Origin: SW-4-43-9 sp047617985
GTDB taxonomy: Archaea; Nanohalarchaeota; Nanosalinia; Nanosalinales; Nanosalinaceae
DNA length: 64,000 bases
Assembly (NCBI GenBank): GCA_047617985.1
Contig: JBLGBS010000003.1
Location: 1-64,000, forward strand
Direction of reading: 5' to 3'
In this document: one piece after another, positions 49,958 to 59,385 of the stretch
How positions within the stretch are numbered: the stretch's first letter is position 1
How the letters are laid out: every line of letters begins with the position of its first letter
The notes under the pieces: generated by a model
The model's input: the letters and a program-made list of their open reading frames with translations, nothing else
The model's database searches: none
What the model was told of the DNA's origin: nothing
Made by a program: the position numbers and the translations under genes

Positions 49958-51745
49958 ATGAAAATCGTCCCCGACACCTCGATCATAATTGATGGAAAAC
50001 TTTCCGAACTTGCAGAAAAAGGAGAGATAGAAGGAGAAATAGTTATACCGGAGTTTGTGGTGGACGAGATTGAGAACCAGGCCAACAAAGGACTGGAAAT
50101 CGGCTTCGCAGGAATAGAAGAGATCAAACAGATCAGAGAACTTGGGGAAGAAAAAGGATTCCAGGTTTCTTTCACAGGAAGGAAGCCGACAGATGAAGAG
50201 ATCAAGATGGCTTCAAGCGGGAGGATAGATGCTTTAATCAGAGATGTAGCTGAAGAGATGGAAGCCACCCTTTACACCGGAGATATTGTTCAGGCAAAGA
50301 TCGCTGATGCAAAAGGAATCGACCACAGACTGTTTGAAAAAGAAAGAGTTGAGACATTCTCACTTAAAGAATACTTTGATGATAAAACTATGAGCATCCA
50401 CCTGAAGCAGGGTTCAAAGCCTAAAGCCAAAAGAGGGATGCCCGGCGAGTTCAAACTTGAAGATATCAGCGAAGAGATTCTGGAGAAAGATGAGATCAAC
50501 GAGCTGATTCAGGAGACAATTGAGAAAGCCGAGATGAGCGATGATGGTTTAATCGAGATGCAGAAAGAAGGGGCCACAGTTCTACAGATCGGAAGGTACA
50601 GAATAGCAATTTCAAGACCGCCTTTCTCCGAGGCACCGGAGATCACAGCTGTTAGACCTGTCTCAAAGGTCTCCCTTGAGGACTACGAATTAACTGAGAA
50701 ATTGATGGAAAGACTGGATGAAACCGCTGAAGGAATACTGATCGCAGGAGCCCCTGGACACGGTAAATCGACTTTTGCACAGGCACTAGCGGAGCACTAC
50801 GAGCAGGAAGACCGAATACTGAAGACGATGGAGAAACCAAGAGACCTGGATGTAGGCCCGGATATTACACAGTACGCGGAGCTTGAAGGCGATATGGAGA
50901 ACACCGGCGACTTTCTACTGCTTGTCAGACCGGACTACACGATCTATGACGAGGTTCGGAAAACCAAGGATTTCGAGGTTTACTCAGACATGAGGATGGC
51001 TGGAGTAGGGATGGTCGGGGTAGTCCACGCATCCGAAGCAGTCGACGCTGTGCAGAGGCTGATCGGGCGAGTAGAGCTGGGAATGATCCCTCAGGTAGTT
51101 GACACGGTCGTCCATATCGAGAATGCGGAGGTCGCAGAAGTATACAAGTTAGAGCTAACCGTCAAAGTACCGGAAGGAATGACAGAAGAAGACCTTGCGA
51201 GACCGGTCGTCCAGATACAGGAACTGGAGAACAGCAAACCGGTATACGAAATCTACACATACGGAGAAGAAACAGTTGTCATACCTGTTGATGAGGAGAA
51301 AAGAGAGTCCAGTACCCGGAAACTGGCGAAAAAACAGTTGCTCCACGAACTATCCGGAAGAGTTGACAACCCTGAGATCGAGTTTATTTCAGACGAGCAT
51401 ATCCGGTTAATGGTTGATGAGGACGAGATCTCACATGTGATCGGATCCGGAGGAGAGAACATTGACAGACTTGAGGACGAACTTGGTCTAAACATTACAG
51501 TTGAACCTAAAAGCAAGACTTTGAAGAACGGCATCGACTTCCAGGTGGAGGAGCGAGGTAACTCCCTGATAATAGATGTCGGAACTGGTATGTCCGGAGA
51601 AGACATAGACGTTTACGACGGCGACGAGTTTCTTTTCACTGCTACAGTCGGGAAAAACGGAGAAATCTCCCTGACCAAAAACTCGGATCTGGCCGGTCGA
51701 GTACTGGGAAGCTACGAAGCCGGAAAGCTTGATGTGAAGGTATAA
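49958..51745 (+). CDS. PIN-domain/ATPase/KH protein (archaeal PilT-like ATPase)
   Basis: A 595-residue protein with three parts. An N-terminal PIN nuclease-like domain has acidic residues in PDTSIIIDG near 4, FVVDEIENQ and a GRIDALIRDVAE segment. A central secretion-type ATPase carries Walker A GAPGHGKST near 265 and Walker B region LLVRPDYTIYDEVRK near 325. A C-terminal KH domain has HVIGSGGENIDRLE near 490. This architecture is conserved in archaea and is thought to act on RNA; it is not a pilus motor. Downstream gene starts 5 bp after the stop. Confidence 0.92.
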   Translation: MKIVPDTSIIIDGKLSELAEKGEIEGEIVIPEFVVDEIENQANKGLEIGFAGIEEIKQIRELGEEKGFQVSFTGRKPTDEEIKMASSGRIDALIRDVAEEMEATLYTGDIVQAKIADAKGIDHRLFEKERVETFSLKEYFDDKTMSIHLKQGSKPKAKRGMPGEFKLEDISEEILEKDEINELIQETIEKAEMSDDGLIEMQKEGATVLQIGRYRIAISRPPFSEAPEITAVRPVSKVSLEDYELTEKLMERLDETAEGILIAGAPGHGKSTFAQALAEHYEQEDRILKTMEKPRDLDVGPDITQYAELEGDMENTGDFLLLVRPDYTIYDEVRKTKDFEVYSDMRMAGVGMVGVVHASEAVDAVQRLIGRVELGMIPQVVDTVVHIENAEVAEVYKLELTVKVPEGMTEEDLARPVVQIQELENSKPVYEIYTYGEETVVIPVDEEKRESSTRKLAKKQLLHELSGRVDNPEIEFISDEHIRLMVDEDEISHVIGSGGENIDRLEDELGLNITVEPKSKTLKNGIDFQVEERGNSLIIDVGTGMSGEDIDVYDGDEFLFTATVGKNGEISLTKNSDLAGRVLGSYEAGKLDVKV

Positions 51746-51750
51746 CTCAG

Positions 51751-52305
51751 ATGGAAGACAACTTTCGAGAAGACGACGATCTCTCTGATGCACCTGCTCT
51801 CCCCGGAGATAGATACGGTTCAAACACTCCTTTTCCGACCGATACCGGCTATAGAACTGACACAGCACAGAACATCGATAAGATAATGGGTATAGTAAGC
51901 GGTCAGCTGACTGAAATTGGAAGTCGGTGGGAGAAGAAAGAAAATAAACCGGATCCAGGGTGGTTTCCAGAAAGTACCTACAGCGGCAGAAACGGAGATC
52001 TTCAGGTAAGCGGAGAGGACGAAACAATCGAGGTTTTCTACTCTATAGATGATAATGCAATCTTACCTGAGAAGCTTTTTGATAGAGCGGAAGAACTGGA
52101 GTACTGGATGAGAGGTATCAACAGCGAACTTCCCCGGCTGTTCGCGACTAGTAACGGGATTTCCATGGTTTTCGGAGATGAAATTGAAGACTATGAGGAC
52201 GAAATGGAGGTATATCTCCGTGATTTCGCACATCTAGCTGACTTTGCTGATAGAGAATCTGAGGTCTACGATCCGGAAACAGATAAACTGGATGAGTTCT
52301 TCTGA
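51751..52305 (+). CDS. Unknown acidic protein following the PIN-ATPase
   Basis: A 184-residue protein. It has a disordered, Pro/Gly-rich N-terminus (DAPALPGDRYGSNTPFPTDTGYRTD), then a folded part with strand-helix alternation (DETIEVFYSIDDNAILPEKLFDRAEELEYWMRGINSEL) and an acidic tail. It begins 5 bp after the PIN-ATPase stop and so is probably co-expressed. No family recognised. Confidence 0.6.
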   Translation: MEDNFREDDDLSDAPALPGDRYGSNTPFPTDTGYRTDTAQNIDKIMGIVSGQLTEIGSRWEKKENKPDPGWFPESTYSGRNGDLQVSGEDETIEVFYSIDDNAILPEKLFDRAEELEYWMRGINSELPRLFATSNGISMVFGDEIEDYEDEMEVYLRDFAHLADFADRESEVYDPETDKLDEFF

Positions 52306-52338
52306 TATTCTTTTTAACCAATCTGGATAATTGTCTGT

Positions 52339-53502
52339 GTGAAGCAGTTACAGGTTACGGTTCCGGGAAAGTTCAAGGATGAAGCAAAGGAGATTCTGGA
52401 AGATTACTCGAGCGATGTCTCTGTCTCGGAGGCGGAAAAGAATGATGAAGAGGTTCTTCAGTTCCATGTAACTGTGGAATCCGATCAGATCGATGAATTA
52501 TCCGATGAACTGAAGGATATCGAGGATCTGGAGTCCGGCGATCTAACCATCAATGTGATGAAGCAGGAGTCCCAGATCAAGAAAGGGCAGAAAACTCAGG
52601 GTAAAAGCTCTATTCTTTCTCAGGCAGAGATATACAGTCAGGCACAGGAATCAGCTGTATTCAACCGGGCAGAGTGGAGTCTTGTAGCTCTTTCATCAGT
52701 AATTGCTACTTACGGCTTGATAGCCGACAATGTTATCGTTGTTATAGGTGCGATGATGGTTGCACCGATACTATCGCCGTTCATCTCCGGAGCTCTATCC
52801 CTCAATGTCGGTGACAAAAACTTACTGAAGCAGTCGGTGAAAACAGGTTCTATAAGCTTTCTGCTGGCTGTAATAGTCTCTACTTTAGCTGCTCTTCCTT
52901 TCCCTGTCAGCCTGAATCCGTCACTTGCGCTGGTTTCCCAGCCTTCAATTGTAAGCGTTCTGCTTTCAGTTTTTGTAGGAGCTGCAGCTGCTCTGACATT
53001 TGTAACAGGTATGAGAGATGAGATAGCAGGGGTAGCTGTTGCAATCGCCTTAATACCTCCTATTGCCAGTATAGGTATCGGCTTTAAGATGATGAACCTC
53101 TCAATAATTGCGAACTCATTCGCTGTCGCTCTGATGAACATAGTTTCGATAATTGCCTCCGGATTTGTATGCTTCCACTTGCTCGGCATTCGACCCTCTA
53201 CATACTACAAGAAGAAGCAGGCTGAAGAGATTAGATACGTTATTCCTCTAGCGGTTCTGGTGCTTTCCGTCCTTGCTGTACCTGTCGCGTTCTCATCTTA
53301 TGAAAGCTATCAGAACTATACTTCCGAGCAGGATATCCGAAGTTTCGGTGAAGAGTTCTTTGGCGAAAAGCTTCTTTCTGTCGACGTGGAAAATAACGAA
53401 GCTCATTTCTATGTTGTAGGTAACTACAGCGAGTCGGAGCTGGAAAAACGGAAGCCGGAGAACTCGGATATTGAAGTAACCCAGCTCAGGGAAGCAGGCT
53501 AA
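52339..53502 (+). CDS. DUF389 (TIGR00341) membrane protein
   Basis: A 387-residue protein starting GTG. Residues 1-80 form a soluble N-terminal ferredoxin-like domain (KQLQVTVPGKFKDEAKEILEDY). Six to seven transmembrane helices follow (about residues 112-320) with the family signature VIGAMMVAPILSPFISGALSL near 137 and FVTGMRDEIAGVAVAIALIPPIASIG near 215. There is a soluble C-terminal domain of about 70 residues. The DUF389 family is widespread in halophiles and has no proven function. Confidence 0.9.
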   Translation: MKQLQVTVPGKFKDEAKEILEDYSSDVSVSEAEKNDEEVLQFHVTVESDQIDELSDELKDIEDLESGDLTINVMKQESQIKKGQKTQGKSSILSQAEIYSQAQESAVFNRAEWSLVALSSVIATYGLIADNVIVVIGAMMVAPILSPFISGALSLNVGDKNLLKQSVKTGSISFLLAVIVSTLAALPFPVSLNPSLALVSQPSIVSVLLSVFVGAAAALTFVTGMRDEIAGVAVAIALIPPIASIGIGFKMMNLSIIANSFAVALMNIVSIIASGFVCFHLLGIRPSTYYKKKQAEEIRYVIPLAVLVLSVLAVPVAFSSYESYQNYTSEQDIRSFGEEFFGEKLLSVDVENNEAHFYVVGNYSESELEKRKPENSDIEVTQLREAG

Positions 53503-53532
53503 TTATTTAAAAAAGGATTTTTAAACGAAGTT

Positions 53533-53889
53533 ATGGCTTTGGATCAAATTATTCTGGCTTTGAACACCGCCGGAACGCTAGCCATCGGAAGCATCTGTTT
53601 CTTCATAGTTTACACCACGTTTCGAGGAATTGAAGACGATATGATACAGGAATTCTCGAAGAGATTCCTCATGGCTATAGCAGTTCTTCTGCTGTATGTT
53701 TCATACCTGATGGTGTACAACACCTTCTTCCAGGGATCAACTATGGCTAGATACCCACTCTACCTTGTACTTGTCGCAGTATTCCTATACATGATTTACG
53801 CAGCAATGGCGTTCGAGAAAATTGCAAAGGAATACGGAATTTCACAGGACAAGAAACTGGAAAAAATGGAAAAGGAAGAACTGGGTTAA
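53533..53889 (+). CDS. Small three-helix membrane protein
   Basis: A 118-residue protein with three hydrophobic helices (about 8-27, 43-62, 74-95) and a charged tail with KKLEKMEKEELG. No family recognised. It starts 30 bp after the DUF389 gene on the same strand and may be co-transcribed. The 3' end overlaps the convergent CBS-domain gene by 4 bp. Confidence 0.6.
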   Translation: MALDQIILALNTAGTLAIGSICFFIVYTTFRGIEDDMIQEFSKRFLMAIAVLLLYVSYLMVYNTFFQGSTMARYPLYLVLVAVFLYMIYAAMAFEKIAKEYGISQDKKLEKMEKEELG

Positions 53890-55049
53890 GGCTTTCTCTT
53901 ATCTTTTTTCTTTCTAACTACAGTGTTAAGCTCGTTAAGAGCTTCGTCAACTACTTCGAGCATATCCCAGCCTTCTTCCTCGATGTTGATGTTTCCTAGT
54001 TCGGAGTAAAGCTTCAGCTCGATCTCCCATCTGTGCTTCTTCCCATCTTTCTCAGCTTTCCTGAACCTCATAGTTAGCTCTTCAGGTCTCTCAAGTTTTC
54101 TTCCAAGTGAACCTCTGAGCTGTGTCTTGATCTTGTTGTGGACAGCAGCCTTTTCCTCCGGAACTTCCAGCCCTGTAAGGGACACAAGAACCGTTTCTCC
54201 CGGAGCAAACTTCGCCATATAATCTATGAAATCCTTCACTGTTACAATCGACTCAGGGTATCCTGCGTCAGTGAAAACTATCTCTGTCGCATTTTTCCCT
54301 TTCATCTTCTCCGCAGCTTCATCTGCTTTAAGATGATCGCTCATACTGAAAGGATCACGCGACATAAGCTCTTTAACAGGTATATCCGACATCTCATCCT
54401 TCTCAATACCTCCAGCTATATTGACTTCACGACTGCCTGATCTATCACCTTTGGTTCCTCCAGAATCAATAGAGTCTCGTGGAACCATAGCTCTCAGAAG
54501 ATCTGTACTTCTCAAAATCCCTGTCAGATTTCCGTCTTCATCGATAATAGGCAGTCTTGATAGATTCTTATCAAGCATCAAGTGTCGGGCCTTATCCAGG
54601 CTGTCCTCCTCGAACACTTTCTCCAGCTCGTAGGAATGAATATCTCGGGTTGAAATGTTGTCAAGTTCATCCACCTCTGTCAGGATGTCTCTGAACTCTG
54701 TATCCCCTACAACTCCTTTCAGCTTTCCGTCTTCTGTTTCCACCAGCATCTTCCGACCGGAGTTAACCCTCAGAGAGGCCAGGTCAACTAGACTGGAGCC
54801 GTCTTTGATTTCTGGGGGCTGATGCATCGCTTTCTCAATCTTGGTTCTCTCAGGATTGAACTGGATAAATCTGATGAGCTCTCTGTAGCTGATCGCTCCC
54901 TCAAGTCGGTTCTTTGAATCAACTACAGGGATGGTTCTTAAATCCTCTTCTTCCATCCTGTTCTTGATTTGTGCAAGGTTTTCATCAGTTTCAGCTGTAA
55001 CAGGATCCTCATTGATAACCTTGTTTGCCGGAATGTTCTGTACTGACAT
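53886..55049 (-). CDS. Protein with four CBS domains
   Basis: A 387-residue protein with two tandem CBS pairs: domains begin near residues 8 (PANKVINEDPVTAETDENL), 76, 142 (STRDIHSYELEKVFEEDSL) and 225 (PVKELMSRDPFSMSDHLKA), each with the GxIsxxDL-type strand (e.g. LTGILRSTDLLRA). The C-terminal 100 residues (EKTAVHNKIKTQL, RFRKAEKDGKKHRWEIELKL) look like a separate beta-rich output domain. CBS pairs bind adenosine nucleotides. The target is unknown. It is next to the NYN-domain gene, 6 bp away on the same strand, suggesting a joint transcript. Confidence 0.9.
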   Translation of the reverse strand: MSVQNIPANKVINEDPVTAETDENLAQIKNRMEEEDLRTIPVVDSKNRLEGAISYRELIRFIQFNPERTKIEKAMHQPPEIKDGSSLVDLASLRVNSGRKMLVETEDGKLKGVVGDTEFRDILTEVDELDNISTRDIHSYELEKVFEEDSLDKARHLMLDKNLSRLPIIDEDGNLTGILRSTDLLRAMVPRDSIDSGGTKGDRSGSREVNIAGGIEKDEMSDIPVKELMSRDPFSMSDHLKADEAAEKMKGKNATEIVFTDAGYPESIVTVKDFIDYMAKFAPGETVLVSLTGLEVPEEKAAVHNKIKTQLRGSLGRKLERPEELTMRFRKAEKDGKKHRWEIELKLYSELGNINIEEEGWDMLEVVDEALNELNTVVRKKKDKRKP

Positions 55050-55055
55050 TTTGTA

Positions 55056-55559
55056 TCACCTGTCAACCAGGAACTTCTCTGGCTTTTCATCCATGTCAAT
55101 AAAGTTATCAGCTGCCTCCCTAATCTCTTTTGCGGAGGATTTACCGAAGCTCATAACTTCTACTCTGCATCCAAGAGACTTCAGGTGATCCACGAGGACT
55201 GCGAAATCACCGTCTCCTGTGACCAGGACAACAGTGTCCAACTTCTTGGCCTGCTGTACCATGTCAACTGTCATTCCTAGATCCCAGTCTCCTTTCTTCT
55301 GACCGCCGTAGAACTCCTTGAGCTCTTTGGCTTTAACTTCATATCCGATTCTTCTAAGTGCCTCGAAGAAATCCTCTTCATCCGGTGTATCAGCTCTGAT
55401 AACGTACGCTGCTGCACGGATAAGATCACGGTTCATCACCGCGGCATCAAGAAGTTTTTCGAAGTCAACTTTTCCGTCGTATAGGTTTTTTGCGCTGTAG
55501 TACATATTTTGAACGTCTACGTAGACGCCTACTCTTTGATCGTTGTGTATATTTGTCAT
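55056..55559 (-). CDS. NYN-domain (LabA/DUF88-type) putative ribonuclease
   Basis: A 167-residue PIN-like NYN protein with N-terminal acidic VYVDVQNMYYSA (residue 12), the DWDLGMTVDMVQQAKKLDTVVLVTGDGDFAVLVDHLKSLG core near 94-130 (read in parts) and C-terminal VMSFGKSS. Conserved Asp residues (D14, D98, D116 and D118 by count) form the expected metal site. It is probably an endoribonuclease. Upstream gene in a likely two-gene unit with the CBS protein. Confidence 0.9.
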   Translation of the reverse strand: MTNIHNDQRVGVYVDVQNMYYSAKNLYDGKVDFEKLLDAAVMNRDLIRAAAYVIRADTPDEEDFFEALRRIGYEVKAKELKEFYGGQKKGDWDLGMTVDMVQQAKKLDTVVLVTGDGDFAVLVDHLKSLGCRVEVMSFGKSSAKEIREAADNFIDMDEKPEKFLVDR

Positions 55560-55635
55560 TTTACTAACTTACCTCTAGTTCAAGAAAATCGATTGAAATA
55601 TCGATCCTTTTCAGTAAAAAAGACTTAGACGATAT

Positions 55636-56565
55636 TTAAAAGCCTATTCTCTCCAGGATTTTTGGCTCGCCGTGAAGATACATGTCAACGAAAACAACAC
55701 CCATTAGCTGACGGACAAAGTAGTAGACACCTACCAGGAGAACCGCTTCTGCTGAAACATGGACAGCTATGAAGAACGCTATCGCCACATTTCTTGAGGA
55801 AGACACAAAACCAATCGTTCTGGACTCCTTCTCATACAGCCCGGAGATAACCCCAAGTACATGGGAGTAACCGAACGTCAGGACGCTGAAAGCCACGAAA
55901 AACAGGATAGCGACAAGCAGCTGTGAAATATAGATAACTCCGTCCGCCTGAAGGATTAGCTTGGCCTGAACCAGAGTGATAAGCGTTATCAGCCAGAAAG
56001 CCAGTTTGGAGAAATGAATTCTTAGATCATCAATTATCTTGTTCTCGTAGCTCTGGGTCACCAAACCGATCAGGAACGGTGCAACCGCGAAAACCGCGTT
56101 CTCCATCATCAGGGAGTAATTGACATCCAGCGGGAAAAGCAGAAGCAGAATTGGGGCAAATACAAGAGCTCCAAAAACACTGAAAGTACCTGTGTAAGAA
56201 GCCAGATCCCCATCCGCCTTCGACATATTAGACCATATTTTCGGCGAACTTAAAGCTGCTCCAGACGCTCCAAGCACCAGAAACACTTCTCCTATATGGT
56301 TCGGGAGGAACGAGAAAATATACGCTATCCCTGGTACGAGAGCATAAATCGCTACCAGCGCTAATGACAACTGCTTACCTTTTGACCGGACAGCTTTGAA
56401 GAAGCTGAGATCCAGGTGAAGACCTACCAGGAAAAACAGTGAGGCCAGCAAAAATGTGAACAAAACATTAGATAAAACCTGCCCTGAGACAAAATAAGAG
56501 ACCGCGCCGGCAGAAATCACCAGCATGGCCAGCTCCAGGTCAGTCTTCAAACCATGAAATGGCAT
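55636..56565 (-). CDS. BASS/SBF-like multi-pass membrane transporter
   Basis: A 309-residue protein with about nine hydrophobic helices. Pointers to the bile-acid:sodium-symporter (BASS) fold are the two discontinuous regions LGASGAALSSPKIWSNMSK near 97 and ESRTIGFVSSSRNVAIAFFIA near 245. The latter has the Asn found in BASS proteins. ACR3 and Kef-type exchangers have related architecture and are alternatives. The transported solute is unknown. Confidence 0.7.
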   Translation of the reverse strand: MPFHGLKTDLELAMLVISAGAVSYFVSGQVLSNVLFTFLLASLFFLVGLHLDLSFFKAVRSKGKQLSLALVAIYALVPGIAYIFSFLPNHIGEVFLVLGASGAALSSPKIWSNMSKADGDLASYTGTFSVFGALVFAPILLLLFPLDVNYSLMMENAVFAVAPFLIGLVTQSYENKIIDDLRIHFSKLAFWLITLITLVQAKLILQADGVIYISQLLVAILFFVAFSVLTFGYSHVLGVISGLYEKESRTIGFVSSSRNVAIAFFIAVHVSAEAVLLVGVYYFVRQLMGVVFVDMYLHGEPKILERIGF

Positions 56566-56634
56566 GAATCAAAATGGTCAAAGCCGGTTTATTAATCTAC
56601 AAGCTTAATAGATTTGAGATAAAAATAATCTGTG

Positions 56635-56928
56635 ATGGAAGAACTTGAAAGAGAAAAAGAGCTTGAAGACAGGATTAAACTTTACCTGAATGAAAACTTT
56701 GAAGGCAGTTATTCCAGCGGTGTCGATATCGATTACAAGAACAGAAGAGCAGACTTCTTCATAACTTTCAGTGAAGGCGCAGAATTTCCACCCATAGGCA
56801 AATTTGTTGATGAGATAATTGAAGAACTAGGGATAGAGGAGAGGTATCTTAAGTCGGATATCCGGAAAGCCGACAATATTTACAAGCTAACGGTTATGGA
56901 TATAGAAAATTATAAAGAAATAGCCTAG
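56635..56928 (+). CDS. Small unknown protein
   Basis: A 97-residue protein from ATG 56635 (the GTG at 56632 is an alternative). Helix EELEREKELEDRIKLYLNENF, then SSGVDIDYKNRRADFFITFSE strands, helix FVDEIIEELG and final strands. Possibly an alpha/beta domain of about 80 residues. No family recognised. It converges on nfo with 19 bp between stops. Confidence 0.6.
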   Translation: MEELEREKELEDRIKLYLNENFEGSYSSGVDIDYKNRRADFFITFSEGAEFPPIGKFVDEIIEELGIEERYLKSDIRKADNIYKLTVMDIENYKEIA

Positions 56929-56947
56929 ACTGCGGAAAAGAAGCTTT

Positions 56948-57790
56948 TCAGTCTCTTAACTCCATGATCTTCTTCAAGTTCTCTCTATAGCTTTTTCCGT
57001 CGCTTGTAGGTGTTTCCAGCACCATCGGTAGATCCTCAAGTTTGTCCGAGTTAACCACATTGCTGAAACCTTCCTCACCTATATTTCCCTCTCCAATATG
57101 CTCGTGGTTGTCTTTCTCACTTCCTTTCTCGTCTTTCGAGTCGTTCAGATGCAGTACTTTCACGGTTTCAAGCCCGAGATCCTCTTCAATTTCCTGGATA
57201 AAGTCCTTGAAACCGTCTTCTTCCCTCAGTTCGTATCCTGCTGCATGTGCGTGGCATGTGTCTATGCAGACACCGATTTTTTCATCCGGAGTATCTGCCT
57301 TTTCTATCATCTGCCTTAACTGGCCCATAGACCTTCCAAGCGTTGTTCCTTTCCCTGCAGTGTTTTCAAGTAGAAGGGTTACATTCTCAGGGATATCTAG
57401 TTCATCGATTCCCTCTGCAATTCTTTCAATACCGTTCTCTACCCCCGAACCTGTATGGGCTCCAGGATGGAAAACTACATACTCGACACCGAGCTTAGAA
57501 GCTGCGTCAAGCTCTGACTGAAGACAGTTCAACGATTTCTCGAATAAATCGTCTTTCGGAGTAGCAAGATTAACTAGATAGGTTGAATGGATAACATACG
57601 GATCCTGATTTCCCTTATCGAGAGCTTCCTGGAAGCTTTCTCCGTCTTCTTCCGTGTATTCTGATACGCTCCAGGTTCTCGGCGATCCTGCAAATATCTG
57701 TCCACAGTTCCCTCCGATTTCTTCCTGTCTTTCAACCGCTTTTTCCACTCCGCCTGAGATCGAGACATGCGCTCCGATTCTGAAAGTCAT
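56948..57790 (-). CDS. nfo: Endonuclease IV (AP endonuclease)
   Basis: A 280-residue enzyme that cuts 5' of abasic sites in base excision repair with three zinc ions. Metal and fold motifs are visible in order: RIGAHVSISGG (residue 4), VVFHPGAHTGSG near 106, LLENTAGKGTTLG near 140, VCIDTCHAHAAGYE near 174, LHLNDSKDEKGSEKDNHEHIGEG near 209-235 (read in parts) and VLETPT near 260. The length is normal. Confidence 0.97.
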   Translation of the reverse strand: MTFRIGAHVSISGGVEKAVERQEEIGGNCGQIFAGSPRTWSVSEYTEEDGESFQEALDKGNQDPYVIHSTYLVNLATPKDDLFEKSLNCLQSELDAASKLGVEYVVFHPGAHTGSGVENGIERIAEGIDELDIPENVTLLLENTAGKGTTLGRSMGQLRQMIEKADTPDEKIGVCIDTCHAHAAGYELREEDGFKDFIQEIEEDLGLETVKVLHLNDSKDEKGSEKDNHEHIGEGNIGEEGFSNVVNSDKLEDLPMVLETPTSDGKSYRENLKKIMELRD

Positions 57791-57875
57791 ATAGTTAAAC
57801 TACGTCCTTCGATTTCAAAAACTCTTCTGACAGCAACTGATTGAAAAAGATTCAACTTGAAGATAGATTTTGCCG

Positions 57876-58292
57876 ATGACAAATAGAGATGACAGCATCG
57901 AGGATATAACAGAATACAATCTCAGCCAAGAGATCGTATGTAAGGCAATTGATAGAGATTATTGGAAAGAAACTACTGAAGACTATGAACCTCTAGAAAT
58001 TGAGGAAGAGAGCACGAGAGGAGGCATCGTTGATTACTCTATTGATTTTGAAGGCGAGCAGATCGATTTCAATTTCTCGCTCTCCAACGACCTGCAGTTG
58101 AGCATAATATTTCTCGAAGCTCTTTCTCAGGGGAAAGAGTTTGACTCCTGGGAGGATATTTATGGCGACAGAAGAAACCTTGAGTCTACTAAGCCATCTG
58201 AGTTCCAGAAACTGATCGAAGACAACTACTTGCCAGAGAAGTACCAAGAACCGTTGAACGATTTTCTGCACGATTACATATGGGAGGAGTAA
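57876..58292 (+). CDS. Unknown small protein
   Basis: A 138-residue protein from ATG 57876 (TTG 57870 is the alternative). It is acidic, with strands (RGGIVDYSIDFEGEQIDFNFSLSNDLQLSIIFLEALS) followed by helices. No family recognised. It is followed at 58325 by another unknown gene on the same strand. Confidence 0.55.
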   Translation: MTNRDDSIEDITEYNLSQEIVCKAIDRDYWKETTEDYEPLEIEEESTRGGIVDYSIDFEGEQIDFNFSLSNDLQLSIIFLEALSQGKEFDSWEDIYGDRRNLESTKPSEFQKLIEDNYLPEKYQEPLNDFLHDYIWEE

Positions 58293-58324
58293 ACGGGATA
58301 AAAATAAACTCCAAATAATAGCCT

Positions 58325-58660
58325 ATGGGCGTGTATGAAGATTTAAGGGAGGTAGAAAATCTACTGGAACGGGAGGGCTACGACATCGACTGGTTCGAGA
58401 TAGGGAAAAAAGCTGATACAGCAGCAGACTTAAAGGATTCTACAGCGCCGAGAGCAGTGGGCAGAAACCCGGTTAAAGCCCTGGAGAAATGGCAGAAAGT
58501 TAGTTCTGAAGATGATGGCGTAGAAGATGAAGAGTATTTCATAGAAGTATTTTTCTCCAACAGCCTGGATATAGCAATATACGATTCCGAAGTTGGAAAA
58601 CTTGAGTACATCAAATTCAGCAGTGCAGATAACTCGGTGAAGGAGCTACTGGAAGAATGA
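58325..58660 (+). CDS. Unknown small protein
   Basis: A 111-residue protein. N-terminal helix VYEDLREVENLLEREGYDIDWFEIG, then a beta-rich C-terminal half with EEYFIEVFFSNSLDIAIYDSEVGKLEYIKF. It overlaps the BtuF-like gene by 4 bp (ATGA) and is therefore its likely operon partner. No family recognised. Confidence 0.55.
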   Translation: MGVYEDLREVENLLEREGYDIDWFEIGKKADTAADLKDSTAPRAVGRNPVKALEKWQKVSSEDDGVEDEEYFIEVFFSNSLDIAIYDSEVGKLEYIKFSSADNSVKELLEE

Positions 58661-59385
58661 AAATAGTATCTCTGGCACCTTCAAACACAGAAATCCTGTA
58701 TAGATTAGGAGCAGAAGACTTTATTGTGGCGACAACCAGTTTATGTGATTACCCGGAAGAAGCTATTGAGAAGCCCAGTGTAGGTGGATGGACAGACTCT
58801 GACCTGGAAAAAATAGAAGAAATAGAGCCGGATCTGGCGCTGGCATCTGATGACCTACAAGATGAGATAGTTGAAAATCTTGAGGAGAAAAATATCGAGG
58901 TAGTGCAGGTAAAGCCTCACAGTTTGGAAGAGGTATTTGAAAGCATTGAACTGCTGGGAAGGGTTGTCGGGAAAGAACAGGAAGCTTCTAAGCTAGTTAA
59001 AAACATGAAGAAACAAATCGAAACAGTTGATCTTGAGGGCGCCCGGATATACTGTGAGGAATGGATGGATCCTCCGATGATTTCCGGCAACTGGATACCT
59101 GATTTAATTCAGGAGGCTGGTGGAAACTACTTTATAGACAGAGGAAGAAGCAGAGAGTTCAAAACGGGAAAACTGAGGAAGTTTGATCCAGAGTATATCT
59201 TCCTGAATGTATGCGGTGCAGGTGAAAATATCGATACCTCAAAAGTTCTGGAAAGAGATAAATGGCGGGAAATACAAGCTGTACGGGAGAAAAATGTGTA
59301 TATTTTAGATGATGCTCTGCTGAACCGGCCGGGTCCAAGACTTGTGAAAGGATTAAAGGAAATAGAAAGAAGGGTTAAAAACTAG
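58657..59385 (+). CDS. BtuF/PF01497-type substrate-binding protein without signal peptide
   Basis: A 242-residue protein with the periplasmic-binding-protein fold of the BtuF class: MKIVSLAPSNTEILYRLGA start, VGGWTDSDLEKIEEIEPDLALASDD near 45-70, and a helical linker from about 100 to 120. The C-terminal lobe has ARIYCEEWMDPPMISGNWIPDLIQEAGGNYF. Normal BtuF-like proteins carry a signal peptide or lipobox; here the fold starts at Met1, implying a cytoplasmic protein. Cobalamin or heme/siderophore binding is family-based inference. Note the B12-dependent RNR at 45397. The 3' end overlaps the convergent gene by 4 bp. Confidence 0.85.
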   Translation: MKIVSLAPSNTEILYRLGAEDFIVATTSLCDYPEEAIEKPSVGGWTDSDLEKIEEIEPDLALASDDLQDEIVENLEEKNIEVVQVKPHSLEEVFESIELLGRVVGKEQEASKLVKNMKKQIETVDLEGARIYCEEWMDPPMISGNWIPDLIQEAGGNYFIDRGRSREFKTGKLRKFDPEYIFLNVCGAGENIDTSKVLERDKWREIQAVREKNVYILDDALLNRPGPRLVKGLKEIERRVKN

